A model generated the notes under the pieces. That model was not told the DNA's origin, ran no database searches, and worked only from the letters and a program-made list of their open reading frames with translations. Shown piece by piece: positions 11,482-22,684 of a stretch of DNA of 64,000 nucleotides. Both the position numbers and the translations under genes were made by a program. Origin of the DNA: Priapulus caudatus. Taxonomy: Eukaryota; Priapulida; Priapulimorpha; Priapulimorphida; Priapulidae. The stretch spans positions 148,003 through 212,002 of the forward strand of contig NW_014577326.1 in the NCBI RefSeq assembly GCF_000485595.1, in the 5' to 3' direction. Numbering within the stretch: position 1 is the stretch's first letter; every line of letters begins with the position of its first letter.

Positions 11482-11985
11482 ATGGATTATCTCTGTGATA
11501 TGACAATAATAATAATATGTAGGTTCAAAATGTTAAAAGTGACTGAATTGCTTCACACTTGTAAATTAAGCTCAGTTATGCACTTAGGAATTGTTCGTAG
11601 AAATACATGCTCTGTATTTACTGTATAAAAATACACAATTGCAAGGGAAATTTTGCAAGGGTAGCAAAAATCAGCACACTAGAAAAGTAGTTAGCTACCT
11701 GAAATTTGCCAAACTACATGAGTGTAAACTGGAATCCAATCTTATCAGTCAGACCACGTAATATTTATTTTGAAGCGGGTATTTAGCTGTGAACATAAAT
11801 ACAGCATGTTTACTATATCTGTTTTATACAAATACATTAATTTGTACACATAATTATAGATTTTGATTGTAAGTATCAAGAGGGTCAATAGCGAAGATTC
11901 TAAGGACGTTTGCCAATACAGATTCTTGTTTTTCATACTACACTACACTTCCCTCGGAAAAAGGTGATTAAGGATTGATGGAATA
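11482..11985. other. Intergenic, AT-rich, nothing recognised
   Basis: AT-rich sequence with no ORF or repeat that could be supported. Confidence 0.45.
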
Positions 11986-12171
11986 AATTTGGGTTATATA
12001 TAGGCCTATATAGTCTGGCAGAAAAGATGGCTTTTTTGCTTGAACCTTGCAATTGGGTATATAGTTTTTTTTATTGCTCTAAAAGTTTGCCTTCATAGTC
12101 TACTTCAATGATCCACCAACTGTCACTCTGGCAGTGGTGGGGAATTTACTCTACACACCCTTTATTTAATA

Positions 12172-12690
12172 CTAGCTGCAGGTACCCGCTGCGCTGCAAA
12201 ATCGTGCTACTAATTCGTACTACTAATAATCGGACACAATAGGAACATTGGGTAAAAATGGAGAATAACATTTCACACAATATAAATATTTACAAATCAG
12301 TCTAATAAGATAATAAGCATGGTAAAAAACGGTTACGTATGACATTTATATCACAGCACAACCCAACTTATAACCCCTGGAACATAATAGTAATATGGTG
12401 TAAATGACAAAAAGTTATTATAACAGCATGTACGAATGGGTTGCACTTTTCATTGCAATGCCTCTTGATAAACAATGTTTTTCGTCTTATTCTCTGGTGC
12501 AAATATGTAGAGATTCCTGGCATCTCCAACTTTGGAACTCCCCACGTACAGCTGTTCGTGGGAGAAGCAGGACTGTCCGAGGTGCAGACCGACGACAGAC
12601 AGCGTCTGGCCCTGAGCTTTGTTGATGCTCATGGCGAAGTTTAGTTTGATGGGAAATTGTAGGCGCCTCTCAACTGGTCCTGGTTGTGCT
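12172..12690 (-). mobile_element. Helitron 3' fragment
   Basis: On the minus strand the sequence runs through a helicase C-terminus (see the pseudogene entry) and ends near 12172 in a short GC-rich palindrome around GGTACC followed by CTAG and then T. Helitrons typically end with a hairpin and CTRR, inserted between A and T. The 5' part of the element (Rep domain and the rest of the helicase) is missing, cut at about 12690 where the CXC gene begins on the other strand. Confidence 0.65.
12450..12690 (-). pseudogene. Helitron PIF1-like helicase, C-terminal fragment
   Basis: The minus-strand frame reads RRLQFPIKLNFAMSINKAQG, then QTLSVVGLHL, FSHEQLYVGSSKV, ARNLYIF and TKNIVYQEALQ, then a stop. 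This is the final motif region of Helitron helicases (superfamily 1, PIF1-like). There the conserved phrase of type MTINKAQGQT precedes an FSHGQLYVA.SR segment and a TKNVVY.E end. Here the arginine of motif VI appears as Lys (GSSKV), so this copy may be inactive. Only about 80 residues of the helicase remain. The full protein would act at the replication step of rolling-circle transposition. Confidence 0.75.
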
Positions 12691-14017
12691 CTCTTTCAAT
12701 ATTGTTACAGCCATGGATTGTAGTGTTCTTGATGGCTGTGCATTGCTATGGCAAGTACCTTGGCCTGCCTCAAGTGATACAAGGCCAGCAACAGTAGCCC
12801 ACTATGTAGAGGGTTTCAAAGGGATCGTACAACAGCGCCTAAGGATGGGGGATGTATATCTCGTCTTTGACAAGTATATTCAATACAGCACCAAGTGTTC
12901 AGCCCGCAAGGCACGGGGTCCAGGTGGTTGTAGGGTGTTCCAATTACAGGCATCGTCACCGCTCCCTCCACAGAACCAGATTTTAAACATCTCTCAGAAC
13001 AAGAAGCAACTGATCCAAATTATTTCTGAGGACTTTAAAGGTATCATACTCATAGATGTACTGGAAGGCCATCCCCACACGTTAGTCATTACTGGCCAAG
13101 ATGAAGTGCCTGTAGAGATTTCTCCATATGGCTTAGTAATTCAGAGAACAGACCTCAAGACAGACCATGAAGAAGCAGACACAATCGTCACAGCACAGGC
13201 GATATATGCAGCACAAGAAGAGAAGAAGAAAGTCATTGTTGAGGCAGATGACACAGATGTGTACGTTCTGTTGCTGTACCATTACCTCGATAGAGGGCTT
13301 AACATCCCTATAATAATGCAGTCACCAAGGAAAGGCAGAGCTGTTGTGGATATTAGTGCTACAGTGATAAAGCTTTCCAGTATCATTCCCGACATGTTAC
13401 CAGCCCATGCCCTGACAGGTTGCGACACTGTTCCCATGTGCCACGGGATCGGAAAGGACAAGATGTTGAAAACTCTTCGGGGAGGGAAATGCAGCTTGAG
13501 CCTCCTTGGGAATCAGACTGTTGACTTTGATGATGTGTTGCTCCAGTCACCAGCTTTTGTCTCAGCATGCTACAACATGCATGATGCAACATCCATGACT
13601 GAGTCAAGAATTAAAGCTTGGAAAACAAAGACAGATAGAAAAGGAGCAACAGGTACACCGAAGCTGTGCACTCTGCCACTCACCAATGAAGCATTCAAAG
13701 AAAATCTCAAAAGAGCACACTATCAGTGCTGCATCTGGAGACATGCCCTACAAGAGCATCCAGACCTTGATCCCACGGAATATGGCTGGGTAAGGGATGA
13801 GGAAACTAAGTCCCTACAGCCTGTCACTCTCCCTGTTACGACTTCCCCAGCACCAGATTACATACTCAAGCTCATCAAGTGTTCTTGTTCTTCGGAGAGT
13901 CCATGCAAGTCTAAGGGCTGTCGTTGTAACATTGGTAGACTGGCGTGTACAATGTTTTGCAATTGTCAGGGCAGTGCTGCATGTTGTAATGAACAAACTA
14001 GAGTTGTCCAACACTAA
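12686..14017 (+). CDS. FEN/PIN-like acidic core plus CXC cysteine-rich tail protein (N-terminally truncated?)
   Basis: A single 443-residue open frame. I recognise the family as a multicopy group of uncharacterised proteins in aquatic animals, without an established function. Visible features: LDGCALLW..PWP near residues 15-27, VFDKY at 60-64, EADT at 163-166, EADDTDVYVLLLYHY at 186-200, HALTGCDTVP at 241-250. The acidic residues spaced in this order resemble the metal-binding core of FEN/PIN-like nucleases. Residues about 395-436 hold many cysteines (KCSCSSESPCKSKGCRC, then CTMFCNCQG), like the CXC/TSO1-type zinc-binding repeat. Family members I recall are longer at the N-terminus. Here the reading frame opens right where the Helitron fragment ends, so the front is probably lost. 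It lies between inverted repeats and may belong to a mobile element. Nuclease activity is inference only. Confidence 0.65.
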   Translation: MLSFNIVTAMDCSVLDGCALLWQVPWPASSDTRPATVAHYVEGFKGIVQQRLRMGDVYLVFDKYIQYSTKCSARKARGPGGCRVFQLQASSPLPPQNQILNISQNKKQLIQIISEDFKGIILIDVLEGHPHTLVITGQDEVPVEISPYGLVIQRTDLKTDHEEADTIVTAQAIYAAQEEKKKVIVEADDTDVYVLLLYHYLDRGLNIPIIMQSPRKGRAVVDISATVIKLSSIIPDMLPAHALTGCDTVPMCHGIGKDKMLKTLRGGKCSLSLLGNQTVDFDDVLLQSPAFVSACYNMHDATSMTESRIKAWKTKTDRKGATGTPKLCTLPLTNEAFKENLKRAHYQCCIWRHALQEHPDLDPTEYGWVRDEETKSLQPVTLPVTTSPAPDYILKLIKCSCSSESPCKSKGCRCNIGRLACTMFCNCQGSAACCNEQTRVVQH

Positions 14018-14367
14018 GCCTTTGATGACGAGGAAGAGGAGGAGGAGGAGGAGGACGATTAAAGCCAACTGATTTTGTTTTGAAACTGTACCAGAAAATG
14101 TAAATTGTAGGTAACCTATAAAACTCATTTTCGTGGATTTTGCGTGTTTAACATAAGGGAAGGTTTAACGGTAAACCAATGTTCATGCCTAATCACAGAC
14201 GTTTATGCTTGTATTAGTCTACAACTATTTCAAAATGTCAAATGCATCTGTAAATGATGGTATAATATAATTTTTACATGCATTGGCATCTCATTATTGG
14301 ACACTAGGCTTTATTTAATCCAAATTAAATTGTTTATGATGCGGTTTTGGATAAATCTACATTAAAT
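14018..14367. other. 3' flank of the CXC gene
   Basis: A GAGGAGGAGG run at 14030-14053 lies just after the stop codon. The rest is AT-rich with no recognised signal. Confidence 0.4.
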
Positions 14368-14682
14368 AAATTCCCCACAACTGAGCAACTGCCAGTTGTT
14401 AGAAATGCTTGATTTGGTGCATGAACATAAGAAAACAAACGTAAGAAAAACTATATACCTCCATGCAAACCATATGCCCTATTCTGCCAGACTAATATAA
14501 CTAGCTCATGTTTCTGATGCCCTTTAAACCACATTGTTGTTATAAGAGGCGTTGGCACGTGAGATAAGCTTTAAATCTAAACACTTACCCACATGTTAGG
14601 TAATGTTTGTGAAAGTGGTATCACTAGTGTTGAATTCCATCACATGTTGGTACCGGCTCAAGTGGCAATATTCATCCAGATG

Positions 14683-14885
14683 AGACGGGATACCAAAGAA
14701 GTGTTGCCGAAAGGAGGTGTTGATCCTAACCGCTTAGCGCGGATCTTGTGCGCAGTTCCGCGGCAAGGCACACGCGACCGCGGGAACGTCCTACGACAGT
14801 ATGCAGCGCTGGCAGCTATGTATCCGTGCGCCGAATGGATAGGCCGGCGCAGGATCCATAGCTGCCAGCAAACAGTCCGGAATTT
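14683..14885 (+). repeat. Dispersed repeat Y, copy 1
   Basis: Diverged copy of 30799-31000: shared blocks include GTTGATCCT.ACCGC, CGCAGTTCCG, CACGCGACCGCGGGA and ATAGGCCGGCGCA. Both copies hold an imperfect palindrome around ATCCGTGC...GCACGGAT/GGATCCAT. It overlaps a 115-aa ORF which, given the repeat, is probably not a gene. Class unknown; no box A/B motifs seen. Confidence 0.6.
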
Positions 14886-14940
14886 TAGGGAGGGACACAG
14901 AGGGCAGAGATTTGGGACGTGGGAGGAACTCGCGACTTAG

Positions 14941-16454
14941 ATGGGGGTTGTACAGATGGGGGGGGGGGCGAGAGCGAAGGTTTTGATTTTGCAGTGGTTC
15001 CATTTCCGTGTGGTCTTGGGCGTTTTCACTATAAGTTGTACAGCGCCCCATGTGAACATCAGAGAAATCGCACCATGATTGCATGAAGAAATGGATGACG
15101 ATGTTGTATGAGAGAGTATGCGCATTATGTGGCTATTCGTAACATCGAACTGATTCCTCTGTGTATTGCTCTGCTCTGTGCTGCTACAGAACGTCATGAC
15201 AGCAGTACCTACGTTGTGTTGAAGGGAACTGTCGACAGCCGTGATGTTGAAGATGTCTGCGACGTTGTTTTGCCTGAAGTTCTTCATGTAACGTGATGTT
15301 CTGCGCACAATGGCCAACTTCGTCAATATGATCGATTTGGATGACATTTGTCACGCGTAGTTAGACTTATATTGCTGAACGGTGCATATATGACCGCCGG
15401 AGAATGTATAACTGTACAGCCAGCTGTACATGAGCCGGCAAAGGCAAAGTCTGCTGAGGCAGTTACAAGTATAACACACAAAGAAACCATCGAACCATGA
15501 AGAACACGGGTCAACAGCGGTATTTCCTTACTGCTTATAAGGCTGGTGAGGTAAATGGAATGAACGGTTACAAATACATCGCAATATATGCTGTTATATG
15601 CTAGGACTCTATATGCTTTACATTGCACGGTCGTTCAATTGTGAGACATTGCGCGACGACATGCCTCACCAAGAAAATCAGGACACAGAAATAATGCATA
15701 TGGAAGAATACCCAATACTTGATTATTCACTAACCGCATACTTCAGCACCCGCGAAATGGTTCGTCAAGGCAGACGTCAAGTACCACACAAATATCGTCA
15801 ATGTTGTATAGAGTTACAGCTAGCTGCAAACAAAACATGACTTACAACGAATGAACACCATTTCTCAGCTTTGTGCAATATGGACAAAATGAACAGAAGG
15901 CTATAATGAAATGTTACATATATGTACCACTCACAGTAACGTTATGATGCTGCTCATGCTGTGTGCAGATAGGCTAGTTCCCATTTCAGTTTCTCTTTCC
16001 AGTTGGCTTTCTAGACTGGTACCCGATCGCCACCTTCACTCCGGCAAGTATCCTTCGCTACACTGAAGTTAGTTAGCAGTGCTCAATTTTAAGGTTTCTT
16101 TTGGGTTGTCCAGAGGACAACCAAGAGACCCAAAAGGGTTGTCCCTCAAGAGTTTTGGTTGTCCGGATATTATTTAAACATGTGCTGCATGCGCTCTGCT
16201 CACGTGATACTCAGTGCTGTAAAGCAAAAGGCCTAATCATGTACATTTTGTACGTATTGCAGTGACAGCAGACATGGCGATTCGCATTGTTTCACTCATT
16301 ATATGAAGAGAATAAAATATTGGTAATGTGTAAATGATGCTGGGATCAATGACGTATAATAATAGTAATTAAAAGTTGCATAAAATTTATTTCATAACAT
16401 TTACATTAACTACTAACATTACACTACTAACATTACTAACATTACTAACTCTAG
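14941..16454. other. Intergenic, no gene recognised
   Basis: Several short ORFs (60-136 aa) without recognisable similarity. A small cluster of GGTTGTCC/GGACAACC repeats at 16105-16165 can form a hairpin. The rest is unremarkable. Confidence 0.4.
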
Positions 16455-16580
16455 GCGCGTTCACACACAAGAAAAACCGCGATGCTAATCGCGATGAAAT
16501 ACCGAGATAATTGTGTCGTTGTTCACACAGGCGAATAATCGCGCTAATCGCCGAGCGGGATAATTCTATTAATCGAACTG
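16455..16580. repeat. Transposon-end-like sequence (GGCGCGTTCACAC)
   Basis: GGCGCGTTCACACACAAG at 16455 followed by CGCGATGCTAATCGCGATG and, at 16511, GTTCACACAGGCGAATAATC. The GGCGCGTT.CAC start resembles the ends of the 49937-51560 Harbinger-like element. No matching opposite end was found nearby, so this is only a candidate remnant. Confidence 0.3.
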
Positions 16581-17371
16581 CGCATGCTCACTGCCGGAAT
16601 GATGCTCACTGCGCATGCTCACTGCAGTTCCTCCCATTTGACTGCGCGTTCCCAACAAGAAAGAGGTGCGAAATCAGGTAATCAGGCGCCAACGCTAACT
16701 TGTTTCAAACAACATAACATCGACTTGGTTTGGTGACGTCACATGTTTCTATCTTTGCTGCGCCCGTACCGCGCCACCGCTGCACGGTTGCTTGGAGATT
16801 GGGGAAACTGTCAACAACATCGGAGAATTTCAACAACATTGGAGGTATTTTCAAAATACTTTTTATAAGACAACGCGCAGTGAAATTGGAGGAGCTAGAG
16901 TTTATTTTGTCATAAGGTAGTGTGATTATTCATGCCACGAAGTATTTGCTAGTCTAGTACTGTAGAAATTAGCGTTTGGATGCACATTGTGAGCCTTTAA
17001 CGACGAAACACAAGAAAGGAAGGCACGTGAGATACACGATGCAACAATCTGAGAAGCTACTCAATACAAAGCACTAGACGATCACGCGATGCGAAAAAAC
17101 GAAACGATATAAGATAAAGACAGTATGGTCTTATCTATAGACAGTATGGTACTATGTCAGCTATAAGGTAAATCCAGGCGGGATAGCGACACGCGAGCTA
17201 AAAGCAGATGCAAACATAAAAAACGTAACTCAACCAACTTGAGCTCAAATCGTACACAATACATTCGCCTAGCATCGTGCAAAATCGTTTCCTCGTACAT
17301 ACACCCGCAATCCGGAGATACAGACTAAAACATACGACACGATTTTCCATTATGTTGCCAGCAAACTAAAT

Positions 17372-17512
17372 GTGTAAACCGCCTAACTCGAAACAAAAGG
17401 CGGCTGTAAGTAGGTCAAAGATTTGCTCAGCGAGCCACACCGCATTGCCGAGGGCGCAAGAGTCGTTAGTAGCTGCCTTTTGTTTCAAGTTGGATGAGTT
17501 ACACGTAGTAAA
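17372..17512. repeat. Imperfect palindrome (~140 bp)
   Basis: CTAACTCGAAACAAAAGGC on the left pairs with GCCTTTTGTTTCAAGTTGG on the right, around a centre of about 90 bp. This is a small fold-back sequence just downstream of the BEN gene stop codon. Confidence 0.55.
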
Positions 17513-17610
17513 TCGTAGGTATTCTAAGGCTAGTAAATGACGAATTTCCCTTGTTTATTGAAGTCATGCACACTCCTTCCCTAATATCTACTCCTGATAT
17601 CTGTACTACA

Positions 17611-20600
17611 TTAATTTGTGGCTAAAAGCGCCTTCTTTTTTGCCTTGGTTTGCGCCGATGAAATTTTTCGCTCCCCGGCATTCCATATTTTAGCGTACGT
17701 CAATCTGCTCCCTGTCTGCTCAGCAAACACCCAAGCTGAAAGTACATGCAATTTTAAGGGAAAGTTCAGATACAGAAAAATAGTCTTTTATGACAAGCAG
17801 AGCAAGTTTTGCTCATGAGATTATGACTGAGGTTTTTATTTCGTTTTACTATTTTCAAAAATTTAACCCATGCATTATGAAGTTTTTAAGCTAACATTTT
17901 TTGAGTACACATTAATCTGTGTAAATAAAGTCATAAATCCAAAACCCAGATTTGAACATAAGAGTTCATTTCAATTAACCGTTTTAATTGGAATGAACTA
18001 TTCCGAATTCTAATGCAAACTATTCAGCAAAATTGTTCGTATGATGTCCTGGAAGAATTCACAGCCAAAGTGTTGTCGGCAAATGATTCGAATTTATAAT
18101 AATAGTCGCGTCTATACTAGAGTTGTAAAAAGCGGTCTCAACGGACGTGGTTCCGAGCCGGAGCCGGTTTATCTATAGACGAGCGTCTATACGACTCGCT
18201 GAGATGAAACGCTACTTGATGTTTCGGTAATGAGAGGATATTTGCAATATACAATAAACAACTTCAGATAACAATTCGGCTTGCACGCCCTCTGTTGCAG
18301 ACTTCAACGGAATCGGTTTCCGAGCGGTACGAGTCTATACTAGTAAAATAGCGCTTTGGAAACGGTTCCGATGGAACCGGTTAATTTCAAGCCGATGAAT
18401 TTGCGAGTTTCAAATAAACCAGTTTCTGTCAAATCCGCATTTTTAAAAGCGGCATTTTACGCAAGTGTAGACGGTCAAAACCGGTTCCAACCTCTAGTAT
18501 AGACGTGGCTAGAGTGTCATGTTTTTTCAAGACTTGAAACTTACCAACAATTGTTTTCACAACATTACTATCGAAAATGTCTGTAGCTCCTTCTTCTACT
18601 CGCTTCTTTGATGGCCATTTCCGGTTCAGCCGTTCACTTTCCGGAAAAACAAATCCTATGAGTTGTCTGATAGCATTGCCTGGTCTTTTTAGGTCAAGCC
18701 TATTTAATTCATCTGCATGAATATATACACTACCTCCCAAACAGATCATCTGAAATGGAAACGAGAATTCTCAGTTTTAAACCAGTACCTCTGGTTAGGT
18801 GCAATATACTAGGGAGGCCAGAGAAGAACCTTTGATTATTAAGGTGAGGACAAACCTTGAGAAGTTTGCATGTGAAAAATGTGGCATGAGAATTTCATTA
18901 GGAGAGAACTGTGGACACAAAAGATGTAAGGTATCATGAAGATTGATATTATATCCTTTATTTTTTCAGTGTAAACGGTAAATTATAGCAGTATTTGCAG
19001 GTTTCATGTCTAGTGCTATATGTGCTATCTTAGATAACTGGATTTCACACCAGACAAAACAGACACACGCATATATTCTGCAATATTCAAAATACTGAAA
19101 TATAGAATCTTATCATGGTTTGAACGACCCTTACCTTGTACTTTTGGGCATCCTCTTCAGAGACAACTCCAGCCTTTGGCCTACAGTAAGACGCAGCTGA
19201 TGGTCTTGTTTCGTTCAGGCTGCCGGTAGAAGATGTTGCTGTAATATCAAATATTTTGCAATCACTTGACAGTTTTACGTTTATCCTAACATTACATGTA
19301 TTAGATTAGAAGATGCCTGTTCAGAAACATTATGGTTATTCATAAGCCATATCTAAACGACAGAAGAATAGCGGTTTTTTGTTAAAATTCCGATGTCAAT
19401 GAAACCGGTTCCGAATTTGAACCGGTTCTATTGACATCGGAATTTTCGTTCATGTAGACGCGCGATTGATTAAGCCGGTTTTTTTTGGAGATCAGTAACA
19501 GATGGCGCGGTTCATTCTCAACTTTCTGTGACACATTGCACCTTTCATCGAGATTTTTTTGCCGTATAGACGCGGAAGAGATATAGCAATCTCAGACAAA
19601 CCGCTTTTAAATAAAGCCGGTTTTTTCCGTGTAGGCGTGTAGATACTACGCACGAAATTAGTGGTTTTAATAAAACCGTTTTCAATATAAACCGGTGTTT
19701 TCATACAAACGTGCAGACAGGCCGGGCTATATATTCAACAGCAAAACAGTCCAAGCCAGCTTTTTTTTGGATCTGATAATCTGAACATGAAATGAAACGT
19801 GCAAAAACATCAAAACTGTATGGTTTAATTGTACCCATAAGTTTATTTAATGTAGTAAAGTTGAAAACAGATATCTAACAGAAAATGAAGGCAATTATCA
19901 CTAAACTATAGACCATGCAGCTCACATCCAATGGACTTTATAATTTTTTATCTGTAAGCCTTGGTCGAGAGCTAGATTGAATTAAAGTGATTATAATTAC
20001 CCATGGCCTTGTACTTTGAAACTTTGTCAGTTAGCTTCAAGTTTTCAGCTTTCAGCCAACTAACCTGTTCTTGAAGCTTCGAACAAGAAGAACAAGTTGT
20101 TGTCCAATCATAACTGTTAGATGGATCTTCTGAAAGTTCAAAAAGTTAATGAATGTTCAAAACTGACAAATTTTTCTTTGTGCCGACCATTAGGCAGAGG
20201 CGTTACAAGTTCTGCCAAATAAAAGGCACCGACAGACAGACTATCAGCTGGATGGCAGACACATACAATAATTCAGCCCAATGAAATTAGCCGTCCTGGA
20301 TAACATTCGAATTCGCAGCAGAATTTTAGTCCCGAGGAACGATATTTGCTTACAAATTCACAATAGTGGATACCGTATGAACTCGAGTACATAGCCCTGT
20401 CTACACGGCAGAAAAATGGCGGTTTTTGGTAAAAATTCGGATGTCAATAAAACCGGTTCCGAAAATAAACCGGTTTTTTAAAACCTGCTCCGGAGTAGGT
20501 TTAATTTGAACCGGTTCCATTGACATCGGAATTTTCGTCCGTGTAGACGCGCGATCGATTAAACCAGTTTGAATGAGATCGGTAACAGATGGCGCAGTTC

Positions 20601-22641
20601 ATTCTCAACTTTCTGCGACGCATTGCAGCTTTGATTGAGACCGCTATTTTTGCCGTATAGACACGGAAGAGAAATAGCGATGTCAGACAAACCGCTTTTA
20701 AATAAAGCCGATTTTTTCCGCGTAGCCATGTAGATACTGCAGCACAAAATAGCGATTTTAATAAAACCATTTTCAATAAAAACCGGTGTTTTCACACAAG
20801 CTCATATCGTTTCTTGATCTGCCTGGCCTGAAATAAATTTCATGATAACACAAGAAGAAACAGCACTGCCCACCCATAAAAAGTGGCGGGTAATTATAAA
20901 ACCAAAGAAATGCTGTCCGATATTTCAGAACATTCCAAATCCAAGTAACAACAGCAGACTGACTTACCATACAACATTTCAGTATATGACTCTTCTGGTT
21001 GTATCAGCAGCTGTATTTCCTGTCTCTCCTGGACATTTAGATTATCGACCAGAGCAATTGCATCTCCATAGACCGAGCTCAATGGAGCTGTTATAGATTG
21101 CTGGTTGACGAAGCCTGGTTGTTCAGGCTGGCTGCGGATGATCGGTTGTTCCGACTGGCTAAGAGAAATTGGCTGCAGAATACCTGTAGTGTAAACAAAG
21201 ATGCTAAGGTGCTTGTTTCTAAAAACGGGGCTGGTGAAATAAAATCTGGCTGTAAAAAGGTAAAATACAAAGAGGGCAGGCAGACTTCGAACATGTTCAT
21301 GTTATCTTTTTCAAAATACCGGGAGGCATCAAATTAAACATAGGTTGGCATAATAAAAACTACAAAACTACAAAGAAGTAATTTTGTTGTCGCAATTAAA
21401 TTACATTTCATTTTTACCTTGATTACCACAAAATAATTTTCAAATTTTAATACAAAGAAGAAATTTCCATGTGATTTATTTAACAAGGTTCTACTCTGGT
21501 TTAACTTTATGAGTGAATGCAACAGCACTCTGGACGAGTGCCTGTGCCTGTGATGAGTGAACGTACCTGTTCGGTTAAATCGCGCCAAAAATTCTCTCTT
21601 AGCAGCTGGCGGTTCTTCATTTATTTGAGCTTTCCCTCTTTTCGCGCCAGTAGTTGGTGTTTCTGAAAGTACAACAAATAGCTTCGTAGAAATTTCATAC
21701 AAATAAAACCAAAATTATTTCTTACTTTGACAGTTTCGTCTTACGATCTGTAAGACATCAGATATGTTGTTGTTCTCTATCGCCGCGAGATGGCAGCAGT
21801 CGGCGATCGGAAAACAGTATTTCCTGAAGCCTACGAATAGACCGCTGCTCCCACCACCGTGAAAGACTGCTTTCTGATTCCGCGGCAATAGAGAACAACA
21901 ACATTAAACAATTCAATAAATCACCAGTAGATATCTACTTGCCTTAGTATTTAATACATCGATGCAAAATTTAAAGTATCTGCATTAAATATTTTCTGAA
22001 TTATTGGAGAAAATGTATATTATCAGAATCCAATATGGCCACCATTGGCCATTTTGGATCCAATTTTCACCAATATTGAAGTCTTCCAAGATTTTTAGGT
22101 CATACAGCTACATACTAAATTTGAAGAACAGTTCAAATATTGTGGAGTTTTATACTCACCTGAACGCCGTTTCGTACTAGTAATCTGCTGCTCATCTGTA
22201 CTGTGCACACCCACATTGTCACCTTGACTAGAATTTGAATTTTTAGATGTTGTCATAGTTTTTAGACATTGAGCTATGAATTTCTCTATCTCAGCATCAT
22301 TATCTGAAAAATAAAAAATTGTTCCTCAGTATATTTACAATTACAGTTACTATCACCTCTACGACGGCGAATATTCTCCCGCTGCAGAGTCAATACACTA
22401 AGATGCTACCACCACATAGTCATTTTTAAAGTGAACATTCAAGCGACATTCAGCTGATAAACTGGACACACTATAGACAAATGTTATTGCACCAAATTTA
22501 TGATTGATCATATAGGCAATGCTTATGATTAAGGCCAGTGGGTAAAAATTGGCCAAATCTTAAAATTGCATATATGGGGGAATGGGGAACAAAAATCATC
22601 AAAATTTTAAGAATATACTTTGGAGTTATAAGTTATATATT

Positions 22642-22684
<43 letters not shown>

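Larger units (their letters stand above)
11990..14503. repeat. Inverted repeat pair bracketing the Helitron fragment and the CXC gene
   Basis: The left arm (about 11990-12148) and right arm (about 14368-14503) are diverged reverse complements. Shared blocks include TAGTCTGGCAGAA, GGTATATAGTTTTT and GGGGAATTTA, in the same order. They could be the long terminal repeats of one element, or two separate insertions of a small repeat in opposite orientation. Identity drops outside the arms, so exact ends are uncertain. Confidence 0.5.

Noticed and set aside
14593-14940. 115-aa ORF considered as a gene
   Set aside because: It overlaps dispersed repeat Y, whose second copy does not preserve the frame, and it has no recognisable motif.
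17000-17610. Search for a CACTA-type left terminal repeat beyond the BEN stop codon
   Set aside because: No end-like motif that matches sequence downstream of the transposase could be found, so no element boundary is claimed.
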